Shown: positions 1 through 8,613 of the stretch, one piece after another
Layout: the number at the start of each line of letters is the position of its first letter
How positions within the stretch are numbered: position 1 is the first letter of the stretch
Program-made: the position numbers and the translations under genes
Origin: Bacillus sp. AFS037270
GTDB lineage: Bacteria > Bacillota > Bacilli > Bacillales_B > DSM-18226
NCBI RefSeq assembly: GCF_002585305.1
Contig: NZ_NUNF01000006.1
Coordinates: 8,550 to 72,549, forward strand
DNA: 64,000 bases
Direction of reading: 5' to 3'
Notes under the pieces: model-generated
Told to the model about the DNA's origin: nothing
Seen by the model: the letters and a program-made list of their open reading frames with translations, nothing else
The model's database searches: none

Positions 1-1
1 T

Positions 2-154
2 GCAACACTAAGAGGACCTGGTTCTGTCTGGATTCAATCACTGCCATTCAGCAGACTTGCAAGCAGAGTATTTGCAGCAGCACCATCACGCGGCGGTGCG
101 AAGGATGAAGGCAGTATTGCACGTGGAATCTTTGATATGTTTAATGGGGATTAA
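2..154 (+). CDS. TIGR00266/AIM24 family protein, C-terminal end (partial)
   Basis: The reading frame is open from the left window edge to a TAA at 152-154, giving 50 residues. It contains [18 protein letters not shown], which resembles the C-terminal strand region of the AIM24/TIGR00266 beta-roll family, followed by a Gly/Ser/Ala-rich tail. The biochemical role of this family in bacteria is not settled. The 5' part is outside the window. A good terminator follows directly. It is one of the few plus-strand genes here and converges on the ABC permease genes. Confidence 0.72.
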   Translation, partial: ATLRGPGSVWIQSLPFSRLASRVFAAAPSRGGAKDEGSIARGIFDMFNGD

Positions 155-165
155 TTAGATTTTGG

Positions 166-194
166 GCAGGGTCGAATCAAGACCCTGCTTTTTT
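166..194 (+). terminator. Rho-independent terminator
   Basis: An 8-bp perfect stem GCAGGGTC/GACCCTGC with a 7-nt loop is followed by six T residues. It lies 11 nt after the stop codon of the AIM24-like gene. Confidence 0.88.
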
Positions 195-236
195 GCGGTT
201 ATTTGGATAATGATATTACGGTTGAATGTGACATCT

Positions 237-1247
237 TTATCCCTCAACATTTCTCCTGTCAACAAACTGAAAGTCGGCGCCTGATAGGCTTTTCATAGGA
301 TCCTGTCTGACAATTTTCCTTTTCAGAGTCCTTTTCAAAACCTCCCGCCCATTTAAATTTTCCTCTAATTCTTTTTTAATCATATTTACCACAAAAATTA
401 CCACAAAATAGGCAATAATCGGTGTTAGTATGGTCCAAGGTGCCCGGATGAACTCATTAAAATTCTGACCAATTAAACCTGCCCACTCATTGGATAAAGT
501 AGCCGGCTTTGGCGGTTCATCATACCCCATAATTCCAGCCCGATTGCGGCCGCCAAGGAACATTCCAAAAAGGCCGAGCTGCATGGTAATGTGCAGTGTG
601 CTAATAATCTGCTGAACCGTAAAAAGAATCCCATATGAGCGGATATGCGGCCACAATTGCCGTCTGATGATATGCAGTTTACCTGCCCCCATTAAATAGG
701 AGCTTTGAACATAAGTAGTTTTTAATAAATCATCCGTTACATCTGCAGCAAACATCGTCACGGAAGGAATACCAATAAAAACTAAAATAATAATCTGATA
801 GGTAACAATCGAAGAAATGGCAACATCATTAAAATCTCCGACAATTGGCATCATCAAAATAAAGCCAAGAAGGATCGAAGGTATGTAGCGAAAAATAATA
901 AAAAGATCTTGTACATAGCTTTTTAAAAAAGGAACCCATAGCGAGATAAAAAGCCCCAGAAATCCACCGAACAAAACCCTAATGAAGGCAACACCAAATG
1001 CTGTGATAAGAGTAAATTTTGCACCATATAATAACAGCCAGTTCAAATCTTCCCCATTTCGGTCTGTTCCCAGCAAATGTTTTTCAGACGGAGGAAACGG
1101 TGCTCTGCCAATAACCTCTCCTTGTTCATTTGTAATGATCACCATGTGATTAAAATCCTTTGGACCATAATAAGGATACAAAAAACTCAAAATTAAAAGG
1201 ACTGTCAGGAAGATGGAACCAAGAATGGTTTTCTGATATTTTTTCAT
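237..1247 (-). CDS. ABC transporter permease, OppC/DppC-like
   Basis: This is an inner-membrane subunit of a peptide/nickel-type ABC importer, 336 aa. It has an N-terminal membrane helix (about 7-27), then an extracytoplasmic stretch with HLLGTDRNGEDLNW, the typical OppC/DppC sequence before the second helix. Further hydrophobic segments follow, and an EAA-like cytoplasmic loop (YLMGAGKLHIIRRQLWPH) that would contact an ATPase. Its ATG overlaps the TGA of the preceding permease (ATGA, 4 nt), so the two are translationally coupled. No ATP-binding or substrate-binding gene is adjacent, which is unusual. The substrate cannot be told from sequence. Confidence 0.85.
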   Translation of the reverse strand: MKKYQKTILGSIFLTVLLILSFLYPYYGPKDFNHMVIITNEQGEVIGRAPFPPSEKHLLGTDRNGEDLNWLLLYGAKFTLITAFGVAFIRVLFGGFLGLFISLWVPFLKSYVQDLFIIFRYIPSILLGFILMMPIVGDFNDVAISSIVTYQIIILVFIGIPSVTMFAADVTDDLLKTTYVQSSYLMGAGKLHIIRRQLWPHIRSYGILFTVQQIISTLHITMQLGLFGMFLGGRNRAGIMGYDEPPKPATLSNEWAGLIGQNFNEFIRAPWTILTPIIAYFVVIFVVNMIKKELEENLNGREVLKRTLKRKIVRQDPMKSLSGADFQFVDRRNVEG

Positions 1248-2119
1248 ATACTTGCTTCCTCCTTCCCTTTAACTGTTCTTGATAATAACCATCCAATCGA
1301 CTCAATCGTCAGTAATGGTATGGTTAGCATTAACAAAAAGATCACAAGGGTAGTTATATTTCCACCGAAGGAAATTATATTTAATAACTGTTGATTAAAC
1401 CCATTGATGTTAAAAATAGATTCTACTAAATAAATATTTGATAATAATACCCAGACAATTGTCCTTAACTGGAAGATAGCGAGCGGGAAAATATGACGAA
1501 AGATATGTACAATCAGCACTCTGACCTGCCCAATTCCTTTTGCTCTGGCATATTCCACATAGGGCTGACCTTCTTCATCTGAAATAACTTTTAATAGGAA
1601 CTGTAACATTAAGAAAAACGGTAAAAAAGAAACTGTCATGATAGGCACAAAATAGGGTTTTTTGCCAAATACTCCGTAAAGTTGTAAAAACTTTAAACCT
1701 GTTGTCTTATAAAGGGTCACAACCAAAAACATAAATAAGAAAATAATAAGCAAATCAGGGACGCCTTCGAAAAAATTAATGATTGTTTTTAATAGGTTTC
1801 TTAATTTTGGAGGAGAAACAATCACAACAACGGCAATACCTACGGATAGTATAGTTACCAAGAGTAGACTTAGTAATAAAATCGCCATAGTATACCGATA
1901 ACTTTCAGCTAAATCCACCGTTTGCAGAAACTCCCAATATTCTGGATTATTTACGGTTATAAGCGACTGAAAATCGGAACTTACATAACTCCAAAAAGTA
2001 TGTACATTTAACTGCACTCTATCTTTCCCTATTCCTAGTAAGGAGGGTAAATTAAAGACAAAAAGGAAGCTTACTAGAATTAACACAATCCTGATTAAAA
2101 AACGTAGTAATACCTTCAT
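1244..2119 (-). CDS. ABC transporter permease, OppB/DppB-like
   Basis: Partner permease of the next gene, about 291 aa. It has an N-terminal membrane helix, an extracytoplasmic segment, five further hydrophobic stretches and an EAA-type loop (YARAKGIGQVRVLIVHIFRH). An ATG at 2131 is in frame, but GGGGGA lies only a few bases upstream of the ATG at 2119, so I chose the later start (MKVLLRF). A sigma-A promoter is visible at 2177-2206. It probably forms a two-gene operon with the OppC-like gene. ATPase and binding protein are missing nearby, so it must share components encoded elsewhere or be non-functional as an importer. Confidence 0.84.
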   Translation of the reverse strand: MKVLLRFLIRIVLILVSFLFVFNLPSLLGIGKDRVQLNVHTFWSYVSSDFQSLITVNNPEYWEFLQTVDLAESYRYTMAILLLSLLLVTILSVGIAVVVIVSPPKLRNLLKTIINFFEGVPDLLIIFLFMFLVVTLYKTTGLKFLQLYGVFGKKPYFVPIMTVSFLPFFLMLQFLLKVISDEEGQPYVEYARAKGIGQVRVLIVHIFRHIFPLAIFQLRTIVWVLLSNIYLVESIFNINGFNQQLLNIISFGGNITTLVIFLLMLTIPLLTIESIGWLLSRTVKGKEEASI

Positions 2120-2176
2120 TTCTTCCCCCATTTCTATATTATTTCTTTAATTACTATTTGATAAATCTCATGCTTC

Positions 2177-2206
2177 ATTGTAACCTACTTTTCCCAATAT
2201 TTTCAA
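2177..2206 (-). promoter_or_regulatory. Sigma-A promoter for the permease pair
   Basis: On the minus strand TTGAAA (2201-2206) and TACAAT (2177-2182) are separated by 18 bp, close to the vegetative consensus. It lies about 60 nt upstream of the OppB-like start. Confidence 0.55.
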
Positions 2207-2207
2207 T

Positions 2208-2236
2208 TTAAAAAAGCATGCACATTACATGCATGC
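2208..2236 (-). terminator. Terminator of the padR operon
   Basis: A 7-bp perfect stem GCATGCA/TGCATGC with a 7-nt loop runs into TTTTTT on the minus strand, just after the stop of the DUF4153/4173 gene. Confidence 0.82.
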
Positions 2237-2243
2237 CATGAGA

Positions 2244-3704
2244 CTATTTAAATTGAAGATTGTTTAATTTTTGGGAAGCTCGTTCTCTTTTTAGATTATA
2301 CGATTGCCAAGTATGACTTTCCGCTCGTACTTCCTTTTGTTTGTCCCGTAAAATCGTTTTTAAATGAGGAATGTTTTCGCCTCGTTCATATAACTCAATT
2401 AATCCTAACACCCCAGTTGCTGATAAACTACCAAGGTAATTAGCATCAATTTTACCAGTTTCCTCATATCGAGTAATATTTTCTTTCACCACAATACGAT
2501 CCAAATCAATTACGTTTATTGTCGTGTAGTAAATTAATGCGGTGATAAAATAAAAATGAAACAGTGACAGTTTTTCCACCCAGATCTTGACTAATGTATA
2601 GGTAAAAATCACAACGAGAAATATCATAAACGAATGGGATAAAACTCTTGTAAAGGTAAAGCCATATGCTTCCTCATACATACTTAAACGTATAAAAGCC
2701 GATGTGAGCAGAACCCCGCTCGATAGTACAAGGATTGTAAGTAAGACCTGCCTCAACCTCTTGACACCATTCTTTCCGCTTTCTCCTAATGAAAGAACAA
2801 CAATTGTAATCGATAAATTAATTAACGTTACAAACAGCAGTTCAAAAAAACCTTTTCTGGCATACTCTGCGTAAGTATAATCCCCTTGCAGGCTGCCACT
2901 GAAGAAATACCTAAATTGAACAATTGTAAATAGGATATAGACCAGATTAATCAAGACCAGAACAGTCACCGAAATAACCGTATCAAGCTTTACCGATGCC
3001 TGCCAATCCTGTAGCTTTATGACTTTCATTTGTTTTATATATAGTACTTGCATCAGACCAAAGAATGCAGCCATACAGATAAAAACTACAATTATTCTCA
3101 TAACCCCTTCGGCATCAACGATTCGAAACAGATCAGGAATCCCGCCTACCATCAACGCAAACTGGCGATCAGCGGTCGTCAACAGCCGCAAAACCACTGC
3201 CAGCACCGGTAATGAAATGACCACACCAATCAATATCTTTTTCCAAACTATTAACTTATTATCATCGGCACCCCTTTTTGCTAATTTACCAAGTGATGCG
3301 GTAAAAGCTATATTATATTTTATAGCGTTAAGAAGCCTTGAAAAAATATAGGGAATAAACGCGAACTGGTTCCAGCGGAAATTCTTCGGGCTAGTTACTG
3401 CTACGAGATGAAATATAACTAGGGCCGGAATTCCAATGATATTTAAGATATAAAAAAGGATATTTTCATTCAATACATAACCTGCCGATAATAACCAAAT
3501 ACAAATCACAACAAGATAGCCAAAGCGTTGATGTGCAAAAGAAATAGTCCGGCAGCGCCAAAAAAATACTGCATAAAAAGCCATAATGAACACTAGATAA
3601 GAAATTCCGATTAATCCTCTAAAAAAGGATTCCTCTGCTAAAATCCCGAGCAACAAGCATAAACCTAGAAAGAGCCAATCTTTTTTGTTAACATTAATTT
3701 CCAT
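2244..3704 (-). CDS. DUF4153/DUF4173-type polytopic membrane protein
   Basis: A 486-residue integral membrane protein with about a dozen hydrophobic segments and a charged C-terminal tail. The pattern, including an NAIKYNIAF stretch before a cytoplasmic loop and a TADRQFA segment, matches the DUF4153/DUF4173 family; I am unsure which of the two Pfam names applies. The function is unknown. AAGGAG sits 12 nt upstream of the ATG. It is the last gene of a padR-HAAS-membrane protein operon, an arrangement typical of PadR-controlled envelope modules, so a role in envelope stress or signalling is inferred. Confidence 0.75.
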   Translation of the reverse strand: MEINVNKKDWLFLGLCLLLGILAEESFFRGLIGISYLVFIMAFYAVFFWRCRTISFAHQRFGYLVVICIWLLSAGYVLNENILFYILNIIGIPALVIFHLVAVTSPKNFRWNQFAFIPYIFSRLLNAIKYNIAFTASLGKLAKRGADDNKLIVWKKILIGVVISLPVLAVVLRLLTTADRQFALMVGGIPDLFRIVDAEGVMRIIVVFICMAAFFGLMQVLYIKQMKVIKLQDWQASVKLDTVISVTVLVLINLVYILFTIVQFRYFFSGSLQGDYTYAEYARKGFFELLFVTLINLSITIVVLSLGESGKNGVKRLRQVLLTILVLSSGVLLTSAFIRLSMYEEAYGFTFTRVLSHSFMIFLVVIFTYTLVKIWVEKLSLFHFYFITALIYYTTINVIDLDRIVVKENITRYEETGKIDANYLGSLSATGVLGLIELYERGENIPHLKTILRDKQKEVRAESHTWQSYNLKRERASQKLNNLQFK

Positions 3705-3776
3705 CGTATATCCCTCTCCTTAATATAGAATATCTATATATATAGATTTACTAGGTATATAAGCAAAAAAAACTGC

Positions 3777-4415
3777 TTATATCGAAGCTTTCCTGCCCCA
3801 GCGATATCCTAGCCAGCTCACCGGATAAAGAATAATTGTAAAAATGATACAAGCAATAATAAAGGTTTTGGTCAGCAACGGGGCAAACCATGCATGCGGA
3901 ATAATTTCAAATACAGTTAAAATCATCAGTAATAAATTAGGAATCAATGATAATAAAAAAGTTTTTCTTAAAAGTGTCCTTCCGCCATGACCAAAACCCT
4001 TGCCAATTTCATACCCAAGTAATGCCCAGAAAAATAAGTATAAAAAGGCAATTAAGGTTGGAAGCGATGTTAAATGACCCCAAAGGGCCGATAACCAGCT
4101 CCAGTCATAAAGATTATGTGCGAGTGTTAAGATACTTCCACTGCCAAAAAAGACGATGTTCAGCAAAATAAACAGCCACTTCATATTACTTGGAGTAACG
4201 GACAACTCTTCCTTCCACATGGCTGCAATTTCCGCAGGGCTTCCAAGTCTTGAAACAATTCGTTCCAACACTTCATCTTCCGTTGAACAATCTGAAGATT
4301 CCAGTAGGATTTCATCAATATGGGATTCATATTCTAGGAGAATATTCTCCTTATCTTGATGGCTGCCAAGTCCATTATTTAATTGTTTTAGAAAATCACT
4401 CTTCGGCCGTTCCAT
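3777..4415 (-). CDS. HAAS-domain (DUF1700-like) membrane protein
   Basis: 212 aa. Residues 1-70 form a charged helical domain (FLKQLNNGL, then [15 protein letters not shown], then [12 protein letters not shown]), the hallmark of HAAS/DUF1700 domains that accompany PadR regulators. Four hydrophobic segments follow (about 78-210). Such proteins are thought to act with the PadR repressor in envelope signalling, but the mechanism is not established. The start overlaps the end of padR by 20 nt, so translation is probably coupled. Confidence 0.8.
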   Translation of the reverse strand: MERPKSDFLKQLNNGLGSHQDKENILLEYESHIDEILLESSDCSTEDEVLERIVSRLGSPAEIAAMWKEELSVTPSNMKWLFILLNIVFFGSGSILTLAHNLYDWSWLSALWGHLTSLPTLIAFLYLFFWALLGYEIGKGFGHGGRTLLRKTFLLSLIPNLLLMILTVFEIIPHAWFAPLLTKTFIIACIIFTIILYPVSWLGYRWGRKASI

Positions 4416-4743
4416 GCTTCGATCTCCCTATTACCTTGTTCATCACTTGAACAAAATCCTGCCATTCACGCGTTTTTTCTCCCAACAATTCTTTGCCGGC
4501 ATCAGTGATCCGATAGTATTTGCGTGCTGGTCCCTTTTCCTGCTCAACCCAGTAGCATTCGATGTATTCCTGCTTTTCGAGCTTATGCAGGGCAGGATAT
4601 AGGGTTCCTTCTTTTACACTTAAACCATTGTCACTGCGCTGCTCTAACTCTTTTACTAATTCATAGCCATACATATCACGCTCATTTAATAATTCTAGAA
4701 GAATTAACGAAGTGCTTCCTTTTACCAATTCACGATTAAACAT
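4396..4743 (-). CDS. PadR family transcriptional regulator
   Basis: A 115-aa winged-helix DNA-binding protein of the short PadR subfamily. Diagnostic segments are [28 protein letters not shown] and [14 protein letters not shown]. It likely represses its own operon (padR-HAAS-DUF4153/4173). GGTGAG lies 5 nt before the ATG. Two short palindromes just upstream (4754-4784) are candidate binding sites. The ligand or signal is unknown. Confidence 0.9.
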   Translation of the reverse strand: MFNRELVKGSTSLILLELLNERDMYGYELVKELEQRSDNGLSVKEGTLYPALHKLEKQEYIECYWVEQEKGPARKYYRITDAGKELLGEKTREWQDFVQVMNKVIGRSKHGTAEE

Positions 4744-4753
4744 TTTCTCACCT

Positions 4754-4784
4754 ACCTAGAATTTTTAGGTACATAGAAATTCTA
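4754..4784. promoter_or_regulatory. Candidate PadR operator, two adjacent palindromes
   Basis: ACCTA-N7-TAGGT (4754-4770) is followed after 3 nt by TAGAAATTCTA (4774-4784), symmetric around a central base. Both lie within 41 nt upstream of the padR start. Position fits autorepression; the sequence differs from the classical ATGT-N8-ACAT site. Confidence 0.45.
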
Positions 4785-4906
4785 CAGTTAATTTGATTCG
4801 TTGTAAAGATTGTTTCTCAATTTTTTAAATAAAATAATCTGTTAAACTTGATGTTGATTTCCACTCCAATCAACCTGACTAAAAACAACAATTACCTTTA
4901 ACACAA

Positions 4907-4937
4907 CAAAAAATAAAAGTGACGAAATAATCGTCAC
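4907..4937 (-). terminator. Terminator of the 57-aa gene
   Basis: GTGACG/CGTCAC stem with a 7-nt loop followed on the minus strand by TTTTATTTTTT. Confidence 0.82.
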
Positions 4938-4948
4938 CTGTCAAATCA

Positions 4949-5122
4949 TTATTTCATTTTTAAGTTCTTTTTCTGTCTTTGGATGATTTGATCCCGCTCG
5001 CCGCCATCGGACAATTCCTCAGAAAATTCATGATCTGGTACTTTCCCTACAAATTCACCTGTTTTTAACGTATTCGCCGCTAAATTATTATTTGGGGCAG
5101 CCTGTTCATTCCAATCTTTCAT
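4949..5122 (-). CDS. Small hydrophilic protein of unknown function (57 aa)
   Basis: Short gene reading MKDWNEQAAPNNN to the end RQKKNLKMK. It is preceded by GGAGGTGAT, an almost complete match to the 16S rRNA tail, and followed by a terminator, so it is very probably a real monocistronic gene. The protein is rich in N, K, E, D and Q with no hydrophobic segment. The composition resembles minor small spore proteins of Bacillus, but I do not recognise a named family. No convincing promoter is visible. Confidence 0.72.
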   Translation of the reverse strand: MKDWNEQAAPNNNLAANTLKTGEFVGKVPDHEFSEELSDGGERDQIIQRQKKNLKMK

Positions 5123-5170
5123 ATTATATCACCTCCATTTTAGTATCCATTGTTTTACATACTCTTATCC

Positions 5171-5205
5171 AAAAAACAATAAACGCTTGGACGAATCCAA
5201 GCGTT
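5171..5205 (-). terminator. Terminator downstream of rocE-like permease
   Basis: A 10-bp stem AAACGCTTGG/CCAAGCGTTT followed on the minus strand by ATTGTTTTTT. It lies 11 nt after the permease stop. Confidence 0.85.
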
Positions 5206-5215
5206 TTTGGTTGGT

Positions 5216-6658
5216 TTAAATAATCATTTTTTTATTTTCATTTAAATTTAATTCTTGTTCAGCTAAGCCATCCATTTCACGATTTTTCTTGATTCTAAAA
5301 TGGTAGATTAAATAACAAATCACGACAAAAGGAACTCCTAAATAAAGCGCCAGACGCTGCTCAGAATCAAATGCTAAACTTGCCAGCACAAGACAGTTTA
5401 AGGTTAAGCCAATAATCGGCAAAATAGGAAAAAGTGGTGTCTTAAATTTTAAATCCTCCACTTTACCGCCTTCACGAATAAATTTCCTGCGGAAAGCTAT
5501 TTGTGAAGCAGTAATGGAAATCCAGCCAACCTGCGCACCAAGTCCGGCAACCGATAGCAGCCAAACAAAAACTGTTTCCTCTGCAAAAAAGCCAGATAAT
5601 AAAGATAATAGTGCAATCCCAATGGTTAAGACAAGCGCGTTAAACGGAACTCCTTGCTTGTTGACTTGTGCCAGCCTAGGACTTGCCATCTTCTCTTTTG
5701 ACATTGCATATAACATCCGAGTAGCAGCGTATAAACCAGAGTTAGCTACAGATAGTAACGCAGTTAAGATAACAAAGTTCATGATATCTGCTGCATACGG
5801 AATTCCGATGCTGTCAAACACGACAACAAAAGGACTTTCGATAACCCCTGCTTGTTTCATTGGGATTAAGCTTGCTAAAACAAATATGGCTAAAACGAAG
5901 AAGAACAACGTACGCCAGACGGTTTGTTTTATCGATTTTGGAATGGTTTTCTCAGGTTCTTCGCTCTCCCCTGCTGCAATCCCAATTAGTTCAGTACCTT
6001 GAAACGAAAAGTTTACGGTAATCATAGTAATCAAGAGAGCTGTAAATCCATGTGGCAGCAGACCATGAGCTGTAAAATTTGTTAAGAATGGAGCTGGCTG
6101 CCCGCCTTTCAAACTGATTACACCAAACATAGCCGCGCCGCCAAGGACAATGAATGCTAAGATAGCAAAAATTTTAATACTTGAAAACCAGAATTCTGTT
6201 TCACCAAATGCACGGGCAGATAGTGCATTAAGAGAGAATAGAACAATAGCAAATATCGCGCACCATATCCAAACAGGTGAATCCGGGAACCATCTTTGCA
6301 TGAGCTGACCGGCAGAAAGTAATTCCAATGCAACGGTAACGGACCATCCTAACCAATACAGCCAGCCCAGTGCAAAACCTGTACCTGGGCCTATAAATTT
6401 TGTGGTATAGGTTTGAAAAGATCCCGAAACCGGCATTGCGACCGATAATTCCCCTAAGCAAAGCATGGTTAAAAACATGATAAAGCCGCCGACAATATAG
6501 GAAAGAATTGCACCCGTTGGACCAGCCTGGCTTATCGTATAACCAGAACCCAAGAATAGTCCTGATCCAATAACCCCTCCTAAAGAAATCATGAACAAAT
6601 GCCTAGACTTCATTGTTCTTTTTAATTCATGTGATGTCTTGTTTTCTTGTAAATTCAT
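5216..6658 (-). CDS. rocE: APC-family amino acid permease, probable arginine/ornithine permease
   Basis: 480 aa, about 12 membrane helices. The N-terminal [18 protein letters not shown] is the conserved substrate/cation-site helix of amino acid permeases, and [14 protein letters not shown] is the conserved loop after helix 6. RocE, LysP and YbxG-like permeases cannot be separated by eye. The assignment to arginine/ornithine rests on context: the gene follows the roc operon and has its own sigma-54 promoter, a cre-like site and RocR-type inverted repeats. The start is the ATG at 6658, about 175 nt downstream of the -12 box. Confidence 0.78.
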   Translation of the reverse strand: MNLQENKTSHELKRTMKSRHLFMISLGGVIGSGLFLGSGYTISQAGPTGAILSYIVGGFIMFLTMLCLGELSVAMPVSGSFQTYTTKFIGPGTGFALGWLYWLGWSVTVALELLSAGQLMQRWFPDSPVWIWCAIFAIVLFSLNALSARAFGETEFWFSSIKIFAILAFIVLGGAAMFGVISLKGGQPAPFLTNFTAHGLLPHGFTALLITMITVNFSFQGTELIGIAAGESEEPEKTIPKSIKQTVWRTLFFFVLAIFVLASLIPMKQAGVIESPFVVVFDSIGIPYAADIMNFVILTALLSVANSGLYAATRMLYAMSKEKMASPRLAQVNKQGVPFNALVLTIGIALLSLLSGFFAEETVFVWLLSVAGLGAQVGWISITASQIAFRRKFIREGGKVEDLKFKTPLFPILPIIGLTLNCLVLASLAFDSEQRLALYLGVPFVVICYLIYHFRIKKNREMDGLAEQELNLNENKKMII

Positions 6659-6833
6659 TAAGTTTCCCCCTTTTTGCTAATAAGAATGCGCTTACAATAT
6701 TTTTCCATCCCATTTCCCTTTTGGAAAGGAAACATTCAACAGGAAAATCCCCCGTTGATAAAAAGATCTCTGCCGCTTTTATTATTACCAGCGGCTAAAT
6801 CTTTTTAATTTTTTCACTATTCCAATCATTATA

Positions 6834-6851
6834 TTGCAAGTTTTGTGCCAA
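6834..6851 (-). promoter_or_regulatory. Sigma-54 (SigL) -24/-12 promoter of the rocE-like gene
   Basis: The minus strand reads TTGGCACAAAACTTGCAA; GG and GC are exactly 10 nt apart, as in the -24/-12 consensus. It needs a RocR-type activator, and one is encoded at 11627-13045. Confidence 0.88.
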
Positions 6852-6854
6852 AAC

Positions 6855-6868
6855 TGAAAACGCTTATA
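6855..6868. promoter_or_regulatory. Candidate cre (CcpA site) next to the sigma-54 promoter
   Basis: TGAAAACGCTTATA matches the TGWNANCGNTNWCA consensus at all but one defined position. It lies 3 nt upstream of the -24 box, which would give carbon catabolite repression of amino acid uptake. Confidence 0.5.
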
Positions 6869-6912
6869 TGTGAACACTTTTTGAACTGTGTGCCAATTTT
6901 TTTGGCATTATT

Positions 6913-6943
6913 TAAAAATAATTTTGCGTTCTTATATGCAAAA
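6913..6943. promoter_or_regulatory. Candidate RocR upstream activating sequence for rocE
   Basis: The segment contains ATTTTGCGTT, identical to the right half of the site near rocA (11561-11570), and an inverted repeat TTTTGC-N10-GCAAAA (6922-6943). It lies 62-92 nt upstream of the -24 box, a usual enhancer distance. Confidence 0.55.
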
Positions 6944-6973
6944 ATCCCCTTTCCATCTAATGGAAAGGGGATT
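6943..6973 (-). terminator. Terminator of the rocADG operon
   Basis: A 14-bp perfect stem AATCCCCTTTCCAT/ATGGAAAGGGGATT with a 3-nt loop followed by TTT on the minus strand. Its tail overlaps the rocE upstream activating site. Confidence 0.9.
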
Positions 6974-6979
6974 ACCTGC

Positions 6980-7234
6980 TCATTCACTGCCAGTTATAAT
7001 CCAATCGTCTTTTATGACTGCCAGGGCAGTTTCAGTGTCGATCTTTTGTCCGTCCTTCACATTCAATGAAGTGACATGTCCGCTAATGCCAATCGAAATC
7101 TCTTCAATCTTACCGTTATTGGCTTTAATTAAAAACAATCTCTCCCATTCATATACATGATTGTCTTTTTTGGTTAGAACTTTTTCAACGGTACCAGAAC
7201 ATGGACTGTAAACAGTTTCTTCAATCCTTGGCAA
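6980..7234 (-). CDS. Small lipoyl/biotinyl-like barrel protein without a canonical attachment lysine
   Basis: 84 aa from a TTG start chosen because GAGGAG lies 8 nt upstream; a GTG at 7243 is too close to it. The whole protein resembles one biotinyl/lipoyl barrel: a first hammerhead (YSPCSGTVEKVLTKKDNHVY) and a second (GISGHVTSLNVKDGQKIDTE). The hairpin that would carry EAMKM or DKA reads IKANNGKIEEI, so the modified lysine is displaced or absent. It is the last gene of the roc operon, 43 nt after rocG in transcription order, with a strong terminator behind it. A regulatory or carrier role with glutamate dehydrogenase is conceivable but unproven. Confidence 0.72.
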   Translation of the reverse strand: MPRIEETVYSPCSGTVEKVLTKKDNHVYEWERLFLIKANNGKIEEISIGISGHVTSLNVKDGQKIDTETALAVIKDDWIITGSE

Positions 7235-7286
7235 GTTGTTCACTCCTCATTTTATGATTTCGTATCAGCATGACGAAATGATTATT

Positions 7287-8579
7287 CTAAACCCAGCCTC
7301 GGAAGCTGGAGGCTTCAGCTACTTTTCTGATCCCTACCATATATGCTGCTAAACGCATATCTACTTGATGTGACTTAGCAGTTTCATAAATAGTTTCAAA
7401 GGATTTCTTCATCACCTTTGCAAGCTTTTCTTCTACTTCTTCTTCAGACCAGTAATAGCCCTGATTATTTTGAACCCATTCAAAATATGAAACTGTTACT
7501 CCGCCAGCACTTGCCAAAATATCCGGAACAAGCAAGACACCACGTTCCGTTAAGATCGTTGTAGCCTCAAGCGTAGTTGGCCCATTGGCAGCTTCCACCA
7601 CAATCGAAGCCTTAATATTGGCAGCATTTTGCGCTGTAATCTGGTTGGAAATAGCCGCAGGTACTAGAATGTCACAATCTATTTCCAAAAGTTCTTGATT
7701 GGTGATGGTTTCGGTAAATAATTGCGAGAATGTCCCAAAGCTGTCTCTTCTATCAAGCAAGTAATCAATGTCAAGACCATTTGGATCGTAAATACCGCCA
7801 TATACGTCAGAAACAGCTATCACCTTTGCACCTGCATCATGCATAAATTTAGCTAGATAACTACCAGCATTCCCAAAGCCTTGAATGACCACACGGGCAC
7901 CTTTTAATTCCTTACCCTTTTTCTTTAAAGCTTCTTCAATACAGATTGTTACGCCAGCTGCTGTGGCTGTTTCACGGCCTTTTGAACCTCCAAGGACTAA
8001 GGGTTTTCCGGTAATAAAACCTGGTGAGTCAAACTCGCGTAAACGACTGTATTCATCCATCATCCACGCCATGATTTGCGAATTAGTATAGACGTCCGGT
8101 GCAGGAATATCTTTCGAAGGCCCAACAATTTGGCTGACCGCCCGTACATAGCCACGGCTGAGTCTTTCTAGTTCTCTAAAAGACATTTGCCTTGGATCAC
8201 AAATAATTCCACCTTTACCACCGCCATATGGAAGATCGGTAATACCACACTTTAGACTCATCCAAATCGATAATGCCTTAACCTCTTCTTCATCCACCTC
8301 TGGATGAAAGCGGACGCCGCCCTTTGTTGGCCCTACAGCATCATTATGCTGTGAACGGTAGCCTGTAAAAACTTTAACCGTACCATCATCCATTCTGACA
8401 GGAATTCGAACCGTCAATAAACGAAGCGGATCCTTTAAGAGCTCATACATTTCGTTTGTATACCCTAACTTATTTAATGCTTTTCGGATCACTGTTTGTG
8501 TGGAATAAAATAAATTTAACGACTCTTGTTCCTTCTGTTGTTCCTTTGACATTTCATCAACCAATTGATTCGCAGGCAT
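7287..8579 (-). CDS. rocG: Glutamate dehydrogenase (catabolic, RocG-type)
   Basis: 430 aa, close to the 424 aa of B. subtilis RocG. It oxidatively deaminates glutamate to 2-oxoglutarate, the last step of arginine/ornithine/proline use. Visible residues are K86 in GPTKGGVRFHP, K110 and catalytic K122 in PYGGGKGGI for glutamate binding, and the dinucleotide motif GFGNAGS (234-240). GGGGTGG precedes the ATG by 7 nt. It is third in the rocA-rocD-rocG operon, 34 nt after rocD. In B. subtilis rocG is a separate unit and its product also inhibits GltC; whether that holds here is unknown. Confidence 0.93.
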   Translation of the reverse strand: MPANQLVDEMSKEQQKEQESLNLFYSTQTVIRKALNKLGYTNEMYELLKDPLRLLTVRIPVRMDDGTVKVFTGYRSQHNDAVGPTKGGVRFHPEVDEEEVKALSIWMSLKCGITDLPYGGGKGGIICDPRQMSFRELERLSRGYVRAVSQIVGPSKDIPAPDVYTNSQIMAWMMDEYSRLREFDSPGFITGKPLVLGGSKGRETATAAGVTICIEEALKKKGKELKGARVVIQGFGNAGSYLAKFMHDAGAKVIAVSDVYGGIYDPNGLDIDYLLDRRDSFGTFSQLFTETITNQELLEIDCDILVPAAISNQITAQNAANIKASIVVEAANGPTTLEATTILTERGVLLVPDILASAGGVTVSYFEWVQNNQGYYWSEEEVEEKLAKVMKKSFETIYETAKSHQVDMRLAAYMVGIRKVAEASSFRGWV

Positions 8580-8613
8580 CTACGCCACCCCTTATTATGC
8601 TAGAGTTATATTT

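Noticed and set aside
5141..5170. Sigma-F/G-like promoter (GGATA-N18-GATACTA) before the 57-aa gene
   Set aside because: The transcript would start inside the ribosome binding site, so it could not drive this gene.
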